A DNA stretch of 64,000 nt from Jiella mangrovi (GCF_017815135.1 NZ_JAGJCF010000009.1:1-64000); one strand, 5' to 3'. Positions 26,126-36,109 are shown, numbered from the stretch's first letter. Program-made: numbers and translations. Notes: generated by a model from the sequence alone, not told the origin.

Positions 26126-27106
26126 ATGTCGCAAGCGATCACCGTTGAATGCGCCTCGCCGGGCCTGATCGACGCCGAGATCGTGACGGTCGTGACGCTG
26201 CCGACGTTTCGCCGGCCCGAACATCTTCTCTTGACGCTCGACAGTCTTCGCGCCCAGTGCCGCGCGCCGGGTGTCGCCGTCATCGTCATGGAAAACGACG
26301 CCGAGGGAAGGGCCGGGCTTCAGGCGGCGCGGCCGCTCTTCGAAGCTGGCACGCTCGAAGGGCTCATTCTCGTCGCCCATGAGCGCGGCAACTGCTCGGC
26401 CTACAATGCCGGCTGGACGACCGCGCTGGAGCGCTTCGCCAATCTGCGCCAGATCCTCGTCATCGACGACGACGAGATCGCCGCCGAGGACTGGGTGGCG
26501 CGCCTGATCGAGGCGGCCGACACGCTCGGCGCCGATATCGTCGGGGGTCCGCAGGTGCCGCGCTTCGAGGCGGGCGCCGAGCCCATCTACGAAAAGCACC
26601 CCGTCTTCACGCCCCACTACAAGGCGACGGGGGAAGTGCCGATCCTGTATTCCTCCGGCAACGTCCTCGTCCGGCGCCATGTGCTCGAGGCGATGGGCGC
26701 GCCTTTTCTCGACACCGCCTTCAATTTCATTGGCGGGGGCGACGCCGACTTCTACTCCCGCTGCAAGGAGCGCGGCTTTCGCTTCGGCTGGTGTGCCGAG
26801 GCGCCCGTCTTCGAGACCGTGCCGGCGCGGCGGACGGAATTTTCCTGGCTGAATGCCCGGGGACTGCGCAACGGGGCGATTTCGGCTATCATCGAGCGGC
26901 GCCGAAGCCGGGGCAGGCGTGGCGCGGCAAGGCGCATCGCCAAGAGCCTGGCTCTCCTCGCCGTCTCGCCGTGGCGCTCCTTGAAACTCGGCCTCGGCAC
27001 GGGTTCGGCGACGATCGGGCTTTATCACTGCCAGGTCGCGATCGGGCGGCTTCTTGCGGAATTCGGACGGGTCAATGAGCAATACCGCCAGGCTGAACGG
27101 AACTGA
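26126..27106 (+). CDS. Glycosyltransferase family 2 (GT-A fold)
   Basis: A 326-residue GT2 protein. IVTVVTLPTFRRPEHLLLTL opens the nucleotide-binding fold, VIDDDEIAAEDW (about residue 116) supplies the DxD motif, and FIGGGDADFYSRCKERG (about 199-215) has the family ED-like acceptor motif. The C-terminal 70 residues are basic and include a hydrophobic stretch, suggesting membrane association. The 3' end overlaps the polymerase start by 32 bp, so the two are co-translated. The acceptor is probably the lipid-linked unit of the local polysaccharide. Confidence 0.88.
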   Translation: MSQAITVECASPGLIDAEIVTVVTLPTFRRPEHLLLTLDSLRAQCRAPGVAVIVMENDAEGRAGLQAARPLFEAGTLEGLILVAHERGNCSAYNAGWTTALERFANLRQILVIDDDEIAAEDWVARLIEAADTLGADIVGGPQVPRFEAGAEPIYEKHPVFTPHYKATGEVPILYSSGNVLVRRHVLEAMGAPFLDTAFNFIGGGDADFYSRCKERGFRFGWCAEAPVFETVPARRTEFSWLNARGLRNGAISAIIERRRSRGRRGAARRIAKSLALLAVSPWRSLKLGLGTGSATIGLYHCQVAIGRLLAEFGRVNEQYRQAERN

Positions 27107-28391
27107 CGCCGGCCAGAGCGCTCCGCCGATAGACTTCATCGGCTTTGCCGGTTTCTTCATCGCGGCGGCCGTGCTGTCGGCTGTTCTCGTCACCTTCACG
27201 CCTTTCGTCGTGACATTCAGCGGCAATCTGAATTCGGGCGATCTCGCCAATCAGCTCGGCTATTCCTCGCTGGCCGCCGTCGTCATTGCCGGCCATCTGC
27301 TTCTGTCCGACCGGCATGTGCTGGTTTCGCTGCTGCGGCCGACCTGGATCCTCATGGCGGCGTGGCTCTTTGCCAGCGCGCTCTGGGCGCCGAGCCCGGA
27401 GAATGCCATCAGGTCGGCGCTGTTTACGCTGCTCGCCATGACGGCGGTGACCGGCGTCTACGCCTTTCCCCGGGACGCCCGGGCATTTCGCTGGGTGCTC
27501 GTCGTTGCCGCCTTTGCCGTCCTTGGCCTGTCCTATTTCGGCGTCATCGCCCTTCCACATCTGGCGATCAACGACGGCTCGGGCTCGGAGCCCGACCATA
27601 TCGGACTGTGGCGGGGGATCTTCTCGCACAAGAACATCGCCGGCGCCGTGATCGGCTCGCTGTTTTTCTTCGGGGTCTATCTCCTGCGGGCGCGCATGGT
27701 GTGGATCGGCCTTCTGATCATGGGACTTGCCGGCAACTTCGTCCTCCACACGGGCTCGAAGACGTCGACGGGGCTTTTGCCTCTCGTCACGCTCATCGTC
27801 ATCCTCGGGCGGCTCGTCACAGGTCGCGTGCTTCTCAGCGTCTTCGTTTTTCTCGCCATCGTCGCGATGGCGCTCCTGACGCTCGGCACGATCTTTTCGC
27901 CGACGCTCGACGCGATCGTCCAGTGGGTGGCCCCCGGCACCACCTATACGGGGCGCATGGACCTGTGGCGCTTCGCTGTGGAAGTCTGGCACGGCCACGA
28001 ATGGACGGGCTTCGGCCTCAACGCATTCTGGCAGACGAATGTCGTCGCGGGGACCGAGAAGAATTTCGAGCTGTCCTGGGATCCGCGCGGCAGCCCCAAT
28101 GCCCACAACGGCTATCTCGACGTGGCGATCTCGATGGGCATTCCCGGCCTCGTCATCGCCGTCTTCATGCTGGTGATCCTGCCGCTCGTCGACTATGCGC
28201 GGATGCCGCGCGACGCCGAGAGCACGCGGCTCGGCGATTCGCTTTTGATGATCCTCTTCTACCTCCTCCTCAATTCCTTTCTCGAGAGCTTCCTCTTCGA
28301 GCGCGCGAACCCGGTCTGGATGATGGTGTGGTTCGCCGTGGTCGGACTGCGGCTTCTGGCCCGCCACAGGATCGAGCCGGCAACGGGCTGA
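27075..28391 (+). CDS. O-antigen ligase / exopolysaccharide polymerase (Wzy/ExoQ-like)
   Basis: A 438-residue membrane protein with about eleven hydrophobic helices. The large periplasmic loop carries TTYTGRMDLWRFAVEVWHGH (about residues 290-310) and later PNAHNGYLDVAISMG with the conserved histidine, the signature of the Wzy_C/ExoQ/WaaL superfamily; GIFSHKNIAGAVIG is likewise typical of ExoQ. It would polymerise repeat units in the periplasm. The ATG at 27075 lies inside the preceding gene and fits a short cytoplasmic N-terminus; an ATG at 27054 is possible. Confidence 0.85.
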   Translation: MSNTARLNGTDAGQSAPPIDFIGFAGFFIAAAVLSAVLVTFTPFVVTFSGNLNSGDLANQLGYSSLAAVVIAGHLLLSDRHVLVSLLRPTWILMAAWLFASALWAPSPENAIRSALFTLLAMTAVTGVYAFPRDARAFRWVLVVAAFAVLGLSYFGVIALPHLAINDGSGSEPDHIGLWRGIFSHKNIAGAVIGSLFFFGVYLLRARMVWIGLLIMGLAGNFVLHTGSKTSTGLLPLVTLIVILGRLVTGRVLLSVFVFLAIVAMALLTLGTIFSPTLDAIVQWVAPGTTYTGRMDLWRFAVEVWHGHEWTGFGLNAFWQTNVVAGTEKNFELSWDPRGSPNAHNGYLDVAISMGIPGLVIAVFMLVILPLVDYARMPRDAESTRLGDSLLMILFYLLLNSFLESFLFERANPVWMMVWFAVVGLRLLARHRIEPATG

Positions 28392-28430
28392 TCGCCCGCG
28401 ACGTGTCCATCGCGCCGTGCCGTGATCTGC

Positions 28431-29612
28431 TCAGGCCGCCTGGGGCGTCCCGCTGCTTCCCGCGCCCTGGTTCGACCGGGCGAGCAGGCGGCGGCCGAGC
28501 GCCATTCCGGGCTGTTCGACGAAGCGCCAGGTGATGGCGCTGAAGAGAAGCGTCGCGACGATGATGGCGAGGAGAATGAGGGAGCCCAGCCATCCGGGTG
28601 TGGCGATGAGCTCGCGCTGATAGGCGGCGGTGAAAAAGAGCTCCTGGCCCGTCATCCGCCCGATGGCCGAGACGACATTGTGGAACCGGTCGATGACGAA
28701 GGCATGGGTCATGTAGATCGAATAGGAAATCAGACCGAGAAAGGCGAAGGGGCGTGACTTCAGGCCTTGGCTGACGATGCCGCCCTCATGGGCGAAGACA
28801 TAGAGCGCCAGGCCGAAGACGAGGGGCGCGGCGACGGACAGGACGGTCCCGCCGACGAGAACCACGAACACGACGACGAGGACCATGGCGGCGAGTTCCG
28901 CAAGGCTCCAGCTTAGCGCATGGGACTGGCTCTGCCGTCTCGCCTCGTCGCGCCAGACGACCCGGCGCAGGATCACACCGACGGCAAAGCCGGCAACGCA
29001 TCGCAGCCAGCCGAGATTCGATGAGACGTCGATGCCGCCGTGGACCACGGCGATGATCGGCAGTCCGACGATGACGGCAAGGCCGGCAAGCGGCACGATC
29101 AGCCTTGGCACGGTGACCATCACCAGGCCGAAACAGGCATAGGCGACGACCTCCGCCGAAATCGACCAGCTCGGATAATTCCAGCTCAACGTGTCGAGGA
29201 AGCCCAGAGACTGTACCATCAGGAGATTGTAGACGAGCGCCGGAACGGAGGTCCCGCCCTCAAAGGCCGAGCCCGGCCCCCTGGTCAGCAGCAGCGCGAG
29301 TTCGAACCCGACATAAAGGACGAGCATGAACAGATGCAGCGGATAGACCCGGAACAGGCGAAACAGGAAGAACCGGCCGAAGTCGCGGCTCTCACGCAGC
29401 TTCTCGAAGAAGGCATGGGTGATGACGAAGCCGGACAGGACGAAGAAGAAGTCGACGAACAGGAAGGCGTGGCGGATGAGGCCGCTCGTCTCGGCGAACC
29501 CCGTGACCGGCGCATGAAAGCATACGACGAGGAGGGCGCAAACGCCGCGCCAGCCGTCGAGCGCCTGAAAGCGCGCGCCGTCATTCTTCACTGCCGCACG
29601 GCCCTCGATCAT
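28431..29612 (-). CDS. Acyltransferase 3 family membrane protein
   Basis: A 393-residue integral membrane O-acyltransferase of the OafA/ExoZ type. It begins FQALDGWRGVCALLVVCFHA (about residues 15-34), with the catalytic-site histidine in CFHAP, and continues with VDFFFVLSGFVITHAF and FRLFRVYPLH, the usual R-x10-H context. About ten helices follow. It would acetylate or otherwise acylate the polysaccharide made by this locus. The ATG at 29612 was preferred over an upstream one because family similarity begins shortly after it. It is convergent with the polymerase gene, with 39 bp between. Confidence 0.87.
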   Translation of the reverse strand: MIEGRAAVKNDGARFQALDGWRGVCALLVVCFHAPVTGFAETSGLIRHAFLFVDFFFVLSGFVITHAFFEKLRESRDFGRFFLFRLFRVYPLHLFMLVLYVGFELALLLTRGPGSAFEGGTSVPALVYNLLMVQSLGFLDTLSWNYPSWSISAEVVAYACFGLVMVTVPRLIVPLAGLAVIVGLPIIAVVHGGIDVSSNLGWLRCVAGFAVGVILRRVVWRDEARRQSQSHALSWSLAELAAMVLVVVFVVLVGGTVLSVAAPLVFGLALYVFAHEGGIVSQGLKSRPFAFLGLISYSIYMTHAFVIDRFHNVVSAIGRMTGQELFFTAAYQRELIATPGWLGSLILLAIIVATLLFSAITWRFVEQPGMALGRRLLARSNQGAGSSGTPQAA

Positions 29613-29865
29613 CGATCCGGCCTTCCTTCCTGGTACGACATATCCGATCCGAACTCTCGAACGGACGGCGATATCTCGCATCTTGACGGAAAGGAAGCGT
29701 TAAAGATGCACTGTGCCTTTCGCAGATCGTAAGCGAGGGCCGATTTTGCGTGACGCCATCAACCGTGTCGCACGATCGCCACAGGCGCTTCCTTGCAGCA
29801 TGGCGCCCTGGGCCTAAGTGAGGCGCCTTGAGATCTTTTCATTCGAAACCGAGGTTCCCGTCCGC

Positions 29866-30318
29866 ATGGATCAATTGCGCCTGCTCGCCGTCGATGCGGA
29901 GGACCTTGCGATCGTCTCGGCCCATTGCCAGGATTCCGTGATCCGGGTGGAAGAGCTTCATTACGCTCCCTCCGAAAGCAAGTTCGTCGTCGAGATGAAC
30001 CGCTTCGTGTGGGAAAAGCTCGTTCCGCCCAAGCGCTTCACCCTGTTTCGCCGGCCCGACTACGAGCGCCGCCGGTCGATCCTGCATTTCGACCGGGTGC
30101 GGGCGGCCTCGCGGCTCGGCTTCGAACGGCTGACGCCCGACGACGTGCTCGTCCTTCTGGCCATTCGGTTCGAGCCGAGCGAGGCGCCGTCGGGCGTCGT
30201 CGAACTTGTCTTTGCCGGCGGCTCCGCGATAAGGCTGGAGGTCGAAGTGATCGAGGCGCAGTTCGCCGATGTGGGCGGTGCCTGGGGAACGCTGGCCCGG
30301 CCCAAGCACGGCGCCTGA
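29866..30318 (+). CDS. DUF2948 family protein
   Basis: A 150-residue protein starting MDQLRLLAVDAEDLAIVSAH, the usual opening of DUF2948. A further frame upstream with a GTG at 29818 lacks family similarity. RFTLFRRPDYERRRSILHFD is a conserved core; no signal or helix is predicted. The function is unknown, but its position directly before hisD is conserved in alphaproteobacteria. The 253 bp upstream show no other gene and should hold the promoter of the block. Confidence 0.85.
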   Translation: MDQLRLLAVDAEDLAIVSAHCQDSVIRVEELHYAPSESKFVVEMNRFVWEKLVPPKRFTLFRRPDYERRRSILHFDRVRAASRLGFERLTPDDVLVLLAIRFEPSEAPSGVVELVFAGGSAIRLEVEVIEAQFADVGGAWGTLARPKHGA

Positions 30319-30425
30319 CCAGGGTCTGTCATGGACGCAGCCGGGCGGGCCGCAGCCGGGCGCGTGCCGGTCATTTTCCGTGAAGTCTCATTGCCCGCTC
30401 GCGGCAGACAAAGAGGACATCGAAA

Positions 30426-31718
30426 TTGCCCTGGCGCCTCCTTTCGACCGATGCTGATTTCGAACGGGAGTTCGTCGCCCTTCTCGGCGCCAAGCGCGAG
30501 CAGTCGGCCGATGTTGATGCGGCGGTCCGCGCGATCGTCGCAAGGGTCCGGGCGGAAGGCGACGAGGCGGTCATCGCGCTCACGCAGCAGTTCGACCGGC
30601 TCGAGCTGACGCCGGCGACGATGCGCGTGACCGAGGCCGAGATCGACGCGGCCTACGAGGAAACCGAGCCCGCGACCCTCGATGCGCTTCGGCTCGCCCA
30701 TGAGCGGATCGCCGCCCACCACCGCCGGCAGATGCCAAAGGACGACCGCTACACCGACGCTGCGGGTGTCGAGCTGGGCAGCCGCTGGACGGCGGTCGAA
30801 TCCGTCGGTCTCTACGTTCCGGGCGGAATGGCGAGCTATCCGTCCTCGGTACTGATGAACGCGGTCCCGGCAAAGGTTGCCGGCGTCGCGCGGATCGCCA
30901 TGGTGGTTCCGGCAATGCGCGGGGCGCTGAACCCGCTGGTGCTTGCGGCCGCGAAGATCGCCGGCGTGTCCGAAATCTACCGCATCGGCGGGGCGCAGGC
31001 CGTCGCCGCGCTGGCCTATGGCACCGAGACGATCGCCCCCGTCGCCAAGATCGTCGGTCCCGGCAACGCCTTTGTCGCCGCCGCCAAGCGCCAGGTCTTC
31101 GGTCACGTCGGCATCGACATGATCGCCGGACCCTCGGAAATCCTCGTCATCGCCGATGGCGAAAACGATCCGGACTGGATCGCCGCCGATCTCCTCAGCC
31201 AAGCCGAGCACGACACCGCCGCCCAGTCGATCCTGATCACCGACGACAGCGGTTTCGCCGATGCCGTCGCGGCAGCGGTCGAGCGCCAGCTGAAGACGCT
31301 CTCACGCGCCGAGACGGCGGCTGCGAGCTGGGCCGAGCATGGCGCGATCATCGTCGTCCCGCAGCTCGACGACGCGGCGCCCTTGTCGGACCGGATCGCG
31401 CCCGAGCATCTGGAACTCGCCGTCGAGGACCCCGAAGCGCTGTTTTCCAGGCTTCGTAACGCCGGCGCGGTCTTTCTCGGGCGGCACACGCCGGAAGTCA
31501 TCGGCGACTATGTCGGCGGCTCGAACCACGTTCTGCCGACCGCGCGGTCGGCGCGCTTCTCGTCGGGGCTCTCGGTTCTCGATTTCGTCAAGCGGACATC
31601 GATCCTGAAGCTCGGGCCCGACCAGCTGCGCGAGCTCGGCCCCGCGGCGATCGAGCTGGCAAGGGTCGAAGGGCTCGACGCACACGGACGTTCTGTCGCG
31701 ATCCGGCTCAATCTCTGA
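30426..31718 (+). CDS. hisD: Histidinol dehydrogenase
   Basis: A 430-residue HisD, catalysing the last two steps of histidine synthesis (histidinol to histidine with NAD). Landmarks are [20 protein letters not shown] (about residues 123-142), [33 protein letters not shown], the zinc-site region QAEHD and APEHLEL, and the C-terminal GGSNHVLPT. The start is a TTG at 30426 with AGAGGA about nine bases upstream; no ATG fits better. It lies 107 bp after DUF2948 and 13 bp before the UPF0262 gene. Confidence 0.96.
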   Translation: MPWRLLSTDADFEREFVALLGAKREQSADVDAAVRAIVARVRAEGDEAVIALTQQFDRLELTPATMRVTEAEIDAAYEETEPATLDALRLAHERIAAHHRRQMPKDDRYTDAAGVELGSRWTAVESVGLYVPGGMASYPSSVLMNAVPAKVAGVARIAMVVPAMRGALNPLVLAAAKIAGVSEIYRIGGAQAVAALAYGTETIAPVAKIVGPGNAFVAAAKRQVFGHVGIDMIAGPSEILVIADGENDPDWIAADLLSQAEHDTAAQSILITDDSGFADAVAAAVERQLKTLSRAETAAASWAEHGAIIVVPQLDDAAPLSDRIAPEHLELAVEDPEALFSRLRNAGAVFLGRHTPEVIGDYVGGSNHVLPTARSARFSSGLSVLDFVKRTSILKLGPDQLRELGPAAIELARVEGLDAHGRSVAIRLNL

Positions 31719-31731
31719 TAGGGATGGTCGG

Positions 31732-32220
31732 ATGGCCGATGACAGCAAAGCGGGAAGCGGTCGCCTGATCGACGTCGAACTCGACGAAACCATCGGTCGC
31801 GCGACGCCAGATGTCGAGCATGAACGAAACGTCGCGATCTTCGATCTCGTCGAGGAGAACGTCTTCGATCCCGTCGGCGCGCCGGAGGGCGTGAAGTTCA
31901 AGCTGAAGCTCTCCCTCGTCGACAAGCGCCTCGTCTTCGACATCCGCGACGAGGCCGGCGAGACGCTCGTCACCCATATCCTGTCGCTGACCCCCTTCCG
32001 CAAGGTGATCCGCGACTATTTCATGATCTGCGACAGCTATTACGAGGCGATCCGCTCGGCGACGCCGCAGCAGATCGAGGCGATCGACATGGGCCGGCGC
32101 GGCATCCACAATGACGGGTCGCAGACGCTGATCGAGCGTCTGGAGGGCAAGATCGCGGTCGATCTCGACACGGCGCGCCGGCTGTTCACGCTGATCTGCG
32201 TCCTCCACTGGCGGAACTGA
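31732..32220 (+). CDS. UPF0262 family protein
   Basis: A 162-residue protein of UPF0262, with [20 protein letters not shown] (about residues 15-34), an [11 protein letters not shown] segment and the conserved [19 protein letters not shown]. It is acidic and soluble, of unknown function. It follows hisD by 13 bp, a linkage kept across Rhizobiales, and is probably co-transcribed with it. Confidence 0.88.
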   Translation: MADDSKAGSGRLIDVELDETIGRATPDVEHERNVAIFDLVEENVFDPVGAPEGVKFKLKLSLVDKRLVFDIRDEAGETLVTHILSLTPFRKVIRDYFMICDSYYEAIRSATPQQIEAIDMGRRGIHNDGSQTLIERLEGKIAVDLDTARRLFTLICVLHWRN

Positions 32221-32365
32221 CACCGATGACGGCCCGCAAGAGCGTCCTTCCTTGGGTCGTTTGGTCGCCAGGCGACATCGCGCGGTCGAAGGTCCCCGCC
32301 CATGCCCGGATCGACCGGCCTGCGGGCGGCGCTGACGTTGATGCCAGGCGCCGAGGGGTGGCTGC

Positions 32366-32845
32366 ATGAGCACTGAGGAGGAGCCCGAGCCGCAAGAGGC
32401 CGGCGCCTCGGGTGCGGCGTCCCGCGCGAAAGTCTCCTCCGTTCTCTTTCTGTGCGGGATGAACTCCATCCGCTCGCCGATGGCCGAGGCTCTGGCCCGC
32501 GAGATCCTGCCACAGACCGTCTATCTCGCCTCTGCCGGCGTTCGCCAGGGCCAGCGTGATCCCTTCGTCGACGCCGTCCTGGCCGAGCGGGGCCTCAGCC
32601 TCGGCGAGCGCGAGCCGCAGCGCTACGAAGACCTCGAAGACGGCTATTTCGACCTGATCGTCACCATGGCCCCGGAGGCGCATCACGCCGCGCTAGACGC
32701 GACCGGTATGGCTTCGGTCGATGTCGAGTTCTGGCCGATGCCCGACCCCTCCGTCGTCACCGGCTCGCGCGAGCAGATCCTCGAGGCCTATCGCGACGTC
32801 CTGAAGCGCCTCGACGAGAGGATCACCAAGCGCTTCGGCGCCTGA
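32366..32845 (+). CDS. Low-molecular-weight protein-tyrosine phosphatase / ArsC-like
   Basis: A 159-residue protein. The P-loop CGMNSIRS (C30 to R36, CX5R) follows SSVLFLC, and the general-acid region is WPMPDPS near residue 128, so both catalytic elements of LMW-PTPases are present. The first 22 residues are an acidic Ala/Glu extension not needed for the fold. Substrate unknown; members act on phosphotyrosine proteins or arsenate. It ends the DUF2948-hisD-UPF0262 block, and the 145 bp before it hold no other gene. Confidence 0.85.
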   Translation: MSTEEEPEPQEAGASGAASRAKVSSVLFLCGMNSIRSPMAEALAREILPQTVYLASAGVRQGQRDPFVDAVLAERGLSLGEREPQRYEDLEDGYFDLIVTMAPEAHHAALDATGMASVDVEFWPMPDPSVVTGSREQILEAYRDVLKRLDERITKRFGA

Positions 32846-32851
32846 AGCGGA

Positions 32852-33520
32852 TCATTCCGCCAGCGTTAGGACCGCCTCGCGCAGGTCGTCGAGGCCGACG
32901 CCCTTTTCCGACGAGGTGACGATCAGGCTCGGAAAGGCGGCGGGACGCTTCTTCGTGCGCTCCAGGGTCTCGACAACCAGCTTGTCCACGGCAGGGGCCT
33001 TGATCTTGTCGGTCTTGGTGAGAACGATCTGATAGGACATCGCTGCCTTGTCGAGGAGCTTCATCACCTCCTCGTCATTCGCCTTGATGCCGTGCCGCGC
33101 GTCGATCAGAAGGAAGACGCGCTTCAGGCTCGGCCGCCCGCGCAGATAGTCGAAGACCAGCCGCGTCCACGCGTCCACCTGGTCCTTGGGCGCCTTGGCG
33201 TAGCCATAGCCCGGCATGTCGACGAGGACGATCGGCGGCAGCCCGGCCTCGACCACGCCATAGCCGTCAGGAACGAAAAAGTTCAGCTCCTGCGTTCGTC
33301 CGGGCGTATTGGAAGTGCGCGCAAGACCCTTCTGTCCAAGGAGAGCATTGATCAGCGAGGACTTGCCGACATTCGAGCGGCCGGCAAAGGCGATCTCCGG
33401 CGGCCCCTCAGGCGGCAGGAATTTCAGTGCCGGCACGCCGCGCACGAACACCCAGGGCTTGGCGAAGAAGCGCCGGTCGGCTTCGCTGGCCTCTGTAGAG
33501 GGGGCATCCGGTGGGGTCAT
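32852..33520 (-). CDS. engB: Ribosome biogenesis GTPase YihA/YsxC/EngB
   Basis: A 222-residue GTPase. G1 is GRSNVGKS, preceded by PPEIAFA; G2 lies in [17 protein letters not shown]3 is DMPGYGYA; G4 is TKTD and G5 SSEKG. EngB acts in large-subunit ribosome assembly. The ATG at 33520 follows GAGAAGG; a GTG at 33541 is an alternative. It sits 69 bp after yidC on the same strand, the usual order in this class, and converges with the phosphatase gene, with only 6 bp between stops. Confidence 0.94.
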   Translation of the reverse strand: MTPPDAPSTEASEADRRFFAKPWVFVRGVPALKFLPPEGPPEIAFAGRSNVGKSSLINALLGQKGLARTSNTPGRTQELNFFVPDGYGVVEAGLPPIVLVDMPGYGYAKAPKDQVDAWTRLVFDYLRGRPSLKRVFLLIDARHGIKANDEEVMKLLDKAAMSYQIVLTKTDKIKAPAVDKLVVETLERTKKRPAAFPSLIVTSSEKGVGLDDLREAVLTLAE

Positions 33521-33589
33521 GTCGCGGCCTTCTCTCGCCACTGGCTGGCGCGAAAAAGGCGGACATGAAGTGTCCGCCTTTCGATCTCT

Positions 33590-35404
33590 TCAGGAAGACG
33601 AGGTCTTGGGTTTTCGTCGGAACGTGCCCTTCAGATTGTCCCACAGCTCGATCTTGGCGCCGTTGCGCTTCATGATGACGCTCTGCTGTATGATCGACAG
33701 CGTGTTGTTCCACGTCCAGTAGATGACGAGACCGGCCGGGAACGATGCCAGCATGAAGGTGAAGATCACCGGCATCCAGGTGAAGATCATCTGCTGGGTC
33801 GGATCCGGCGGCGTCGGATTGAGGCGCATCTGGATGAACATCGTGATGCCCATCAGGAGAGGCCAGACGCCGACCATGAGAAGATGCGGCAGGGTGATCG
33901 GGATCAGCCCGAACAGGTTGAAGATCGACGTCGGATCGGGCGCCGCAAGATCCTGGATCCAGCCGAAAAACGGCGCGTGGCGCATCTCGATGGTGATGTA
34001 GAGGACCTTGTAGAGCGCGAAGAAGACCGGGATCTGGATCAACATCGGCCAACAGCCGGCTGCCGGATTGATCTTCTCCTCCTTGTAGATCCGCATCATC
34101 TCCTGTTGCTGCTTCTGCTTGTCGTCCTTGAAGCGCTCGCGCATCTCCATGATCTTGGGCTGGACGGTCTTCATCCGCGCCATCGACTTGTACGACTTGT
34201 TGGCGAGCGGGAAGAAGAACAGCTTCAGGACGACGGTGACGATCAGGATTGCAACGCCGAAATTGCCGACGAGCTTGTAGATATAGTCCAGCGCATGGAA
34301 CATCGGGCGGGTGATGAAATAGAACCAGCCCCAGTCGATCAGCTGGCCGAACTGCCGGATGTCCAGCGTGTCTTCGTAGCCGTCGATGATGTCGACCACC
34401 TTGGCGCCGGCGAAGGTCCGCGTGGTTTCGGTCGCGGTCTGGCCGGGGGCGATCTGGATCGGATCGGACACGAACTCTGTCTGATAATGCGGCCGCTGGC
34501 CGGTCAGATAGAGGAACTGGCTGTTGAAGGGCCGCGAGCCCTCGGGGATCAGCGTCGTCGCCCAGTATTTGTCGGTGATGCCGAGCCAGCCGCCGGTGGT
34601 GGAAGTGGGTTCGGCGTCCTTCTTGTCCTCCTCGATCGCGGAGTACTTGACCTCCTTGAGGCCTTCGTCGCCGAAAACGCCGAGCAGCCCTTCGAAGAGG
34701 ACATAGGCCGAGGCGACCTCGGGCTTGGAATAGCGCACCACGCGGCCATAGGGCTTGACGCTGACGGCGGCGCCGCCGGTGTTGGCGATCGAGTCCTCGA
34801 CGGTGAACATGAAGTTGTCGTCGATGGAGATCGTGCGGTTGATCGTCAGACCGTCGGCCTCGGCGGTCAGCGTGACCGGCGTCGACGGCGTCAGCCTGGC
34901 GCCTTCGGGAGCCTGCCATTTGGTGGAAGCGCCGACGACGGGGCCCTTGCCGTCGACGATCAGGCCGGTCTCGGCGAAATAGGCGTTGGGCAGCTGTTCG
35001 GGGGAGAGGAGGACGATGGTCGGGGACGTGTCGTCGACGGTCTCGTGATACTGCTTCAGGCGAAGGTCGTCGATGCGCGCGCCGGTGAGGTTGATGGAGC
35101 CGGACAGTTGCGGGGTGTCGATCGGGATCCGCTGGCCGCTTGCAAGGACGGCTTCGCGGTCTTCCGAAAGCGGCAGCTGCGGGCTGGAGATCACGCTTTC
35201 GCGGCCCGATGGCGCGGCCGTGTCGCTCTGCTCTGTGCCGGCCGGTGTCTGCGGCGTCTGCAGCGAACCCTGCTGCGCCTGGCTGGTCTCGGCCACCTGA
35301 CGCTGGGCGTCCATGCGCGGGCTGACCACGAAGAATTGCCAGCCGACGAGAACCGCAATGGAGAGCGCCATGGCGATCAGGAAGTTGCGGTTGTTTTCCA
35401 TCAA
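33590..35404 (-). CDS. yidC: Membrane protein insertase YidC
   Basis: A 604-residue YidC of the Gram-negative type, which inserts membrane proteins alone or with SecYEG. It has an N-terminal anchor (NFLIAMALSIAVLVGWQFF), a periplasmic P1 domain to about residue 350, and the conserved core from WGWFYFITRPMFHALDYIYK. This is followed by KSYKSMARMKTVQPKIMEMR and the five-helix insertase region with a hydrophilic-groove arginine context, ending in a basic tail that can contact ribosomes. The linker after TM1 (about 35-75) is low-complexity. The ATG overlaps the rnpA stop by four bases. Confidence 0.96.
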   Translation of the reverse strand: MMENNRNFLIAMALSIAVLVGWQFFVVSPRMDAQRQVAETSQAQQGSLQTPQTPAGTEQSDTAAPSGRESVISSPQLPLSEDREAVLASGQRIPIDTPQLSGSINLTGARIDDLRLKQYHETVDDTSPTIVLLSPEQLPNAYFAETGLIVDGKGPVVGASTKWQAPEGARLTPSTPVTLTAEADGLTINRTISIDDNFMFTVEDSIANTGGAAVSVKPYGRVVRYSKPEVASAYVLFEGLLGVFGDEGLKEVKYSAIEEDKKDAEPTSTTGGWLGITDKYWATTLIPEGSRPFNSQFLYLTGQRPHYQTEFVSDPIQIAPGQTATETTRTFAGAKVVDIIDGYEDTLDIRQFGQLIDWGWFYFITRPMFHALDYIYKLVGNFGVAILIVTVVLKLFFFPLANKSYKSMARMKTVQPKIMEMRERFKDDKQKQQQEMMRIYKEEKINPAAGCWPMLIQIPVFFALYKVLYITIEMRHAPFFGWIQDLAAPDPTSIFNLFGLIPITLPHLLMVGVWPLLMGITMFIQMRLNPTPPDPTQQMIFTWMPVIFTFMLASFPAGLVIYWTWNNTLSIIQQSVIMKRNGAKIELWDNLKGTFRRKPKTSSS

Positions 35405-35790
35405 TCAGACCCCGATCGGCCCCCGGGCACGTCGTGTCCCTTGGCGGCCGCCTTGCGATTCGGCCCGGCCATCCGGGCAAAGCGTCGCCGCAATTCCTGC
35501 GACAAGATGGTGAACGGCGCCGTCATCGCGTCGCGGCGCGCGACGATCACATAATCGATGCCGGGCGCCATGTCAGCCTCCGCGGTGACGCGGATCGCCT
35601 CGCGAAGGCGGCGGCGGATCCGGTTGCGTTCGACTGCATTGCCGACCTTGCGCGTCACCGTCAGGCCAAAGCGCGGCGGACCCTCGTCGCCGCGTTCCAG
35701 CGCTTCGACGAAGAAAAACGGGCCGTTCAAGCGACGGCCCCTGCGCGCTGCCAGAAACTGGGCGCGCTTCTTGAGCTTTTCCGCGACCAT
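35401..35790 (-). CDS. rnpA: Ribonuclease P protein component
   Basis: A 129-residue basic protein with the RnpA signature RNRIRRRLREAIR (about residues 55-67) preceded by VTRKVGNAVE. It binds the RNase P RNA and supports maturation of tRNA 5' ends. It starts 34 bp after rpmH and overlaps yidC by four bases, the classical rpmH-rnpA-yidC order. Its last 20 residues are a polar extension beyond the core fold. Confidence 0.94.
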   Translation of the reverse strand: MVAEKLKKRAQFLAARRGRRLNGPFFFVEALERGDEGPPRFGLTVTRKVGNAVERNRIRRRLREAIRVTAEADMAPGIDYVIVARRDAMTAPFTILSQELRRRFARMAGPNRKAAAKGHDVPGGRSGSD

Positions 35791-35824
35791 GCCGGGCGGT
35801 CATGCGACCGCCCCCGGGCCAGCG

Positions 35825-35959
35825 TCAGGCCGACAGGCGCTTGCGACCGCGTGCGCGGCGCGCCGTGATGACCTTGCGGCCACCCTTCGTTGCCATGCGG
35901 GCACGGAAGCCGTGGCGGCGTTTGCGGACGAGCCGCGAAGGCTGATAGGTACGCTTCAT
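35825..35959 (-). CDS. rpmH: 50S ribosomal protein L34
   Basis: A 44-residue, highly basic protein: [20 protein letters not shown] at the start, then [10 protein letters not shown] and a KRLSA end, exactly the length and pattern of L34. It is first in the rpmH-rnpA-yidC-engB group; a promoter is seen 114-150 bp upstream. Confidence 0.97.
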   Translation of the reverse strand: MKRTYQPSRLVRKRRHGFRARMATKGGRKVITARRARGRKRLSA

Positions 35960-36079
35960 CGTCAAATCCCGCGTGTTTCAAGAACGCGGGCCCTTCAGTC
36001 GTGTGTGATCCGGGAAACCGGCGCGGCCATCCGAGCGCAGAACGCCGTCGCGCGGAGCGCCGCCCGCTCGCTTGGAGGG

Positions 36080-36109
36080 CTTATAGGAAGGCGAAGCGGC
36101 AAAAGTCAA
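36080..36109 (-). promoter_or_regulatory. Promoter of the rpmH-rnpA-yidC-engB group
   Basis: On the minus strand TTGACT (36109-36104) and TATAAG (36085-36080) are separated by 18 bp, a near-consensus housekeeping promoter. The expected start point near 36073 leaves a leader of about 114 bases before rpmH. The rest of 35960-36322 shows no gene. Confidence 0.7.

Noticed and set aside
33408-35480. A 690-codon frame on the same strand as yidC
   Set aside because: It is the +1 shadow of yidC; translation is Arg/Pro-rich and without helices, whereas the yidC frame matches the family throughout.
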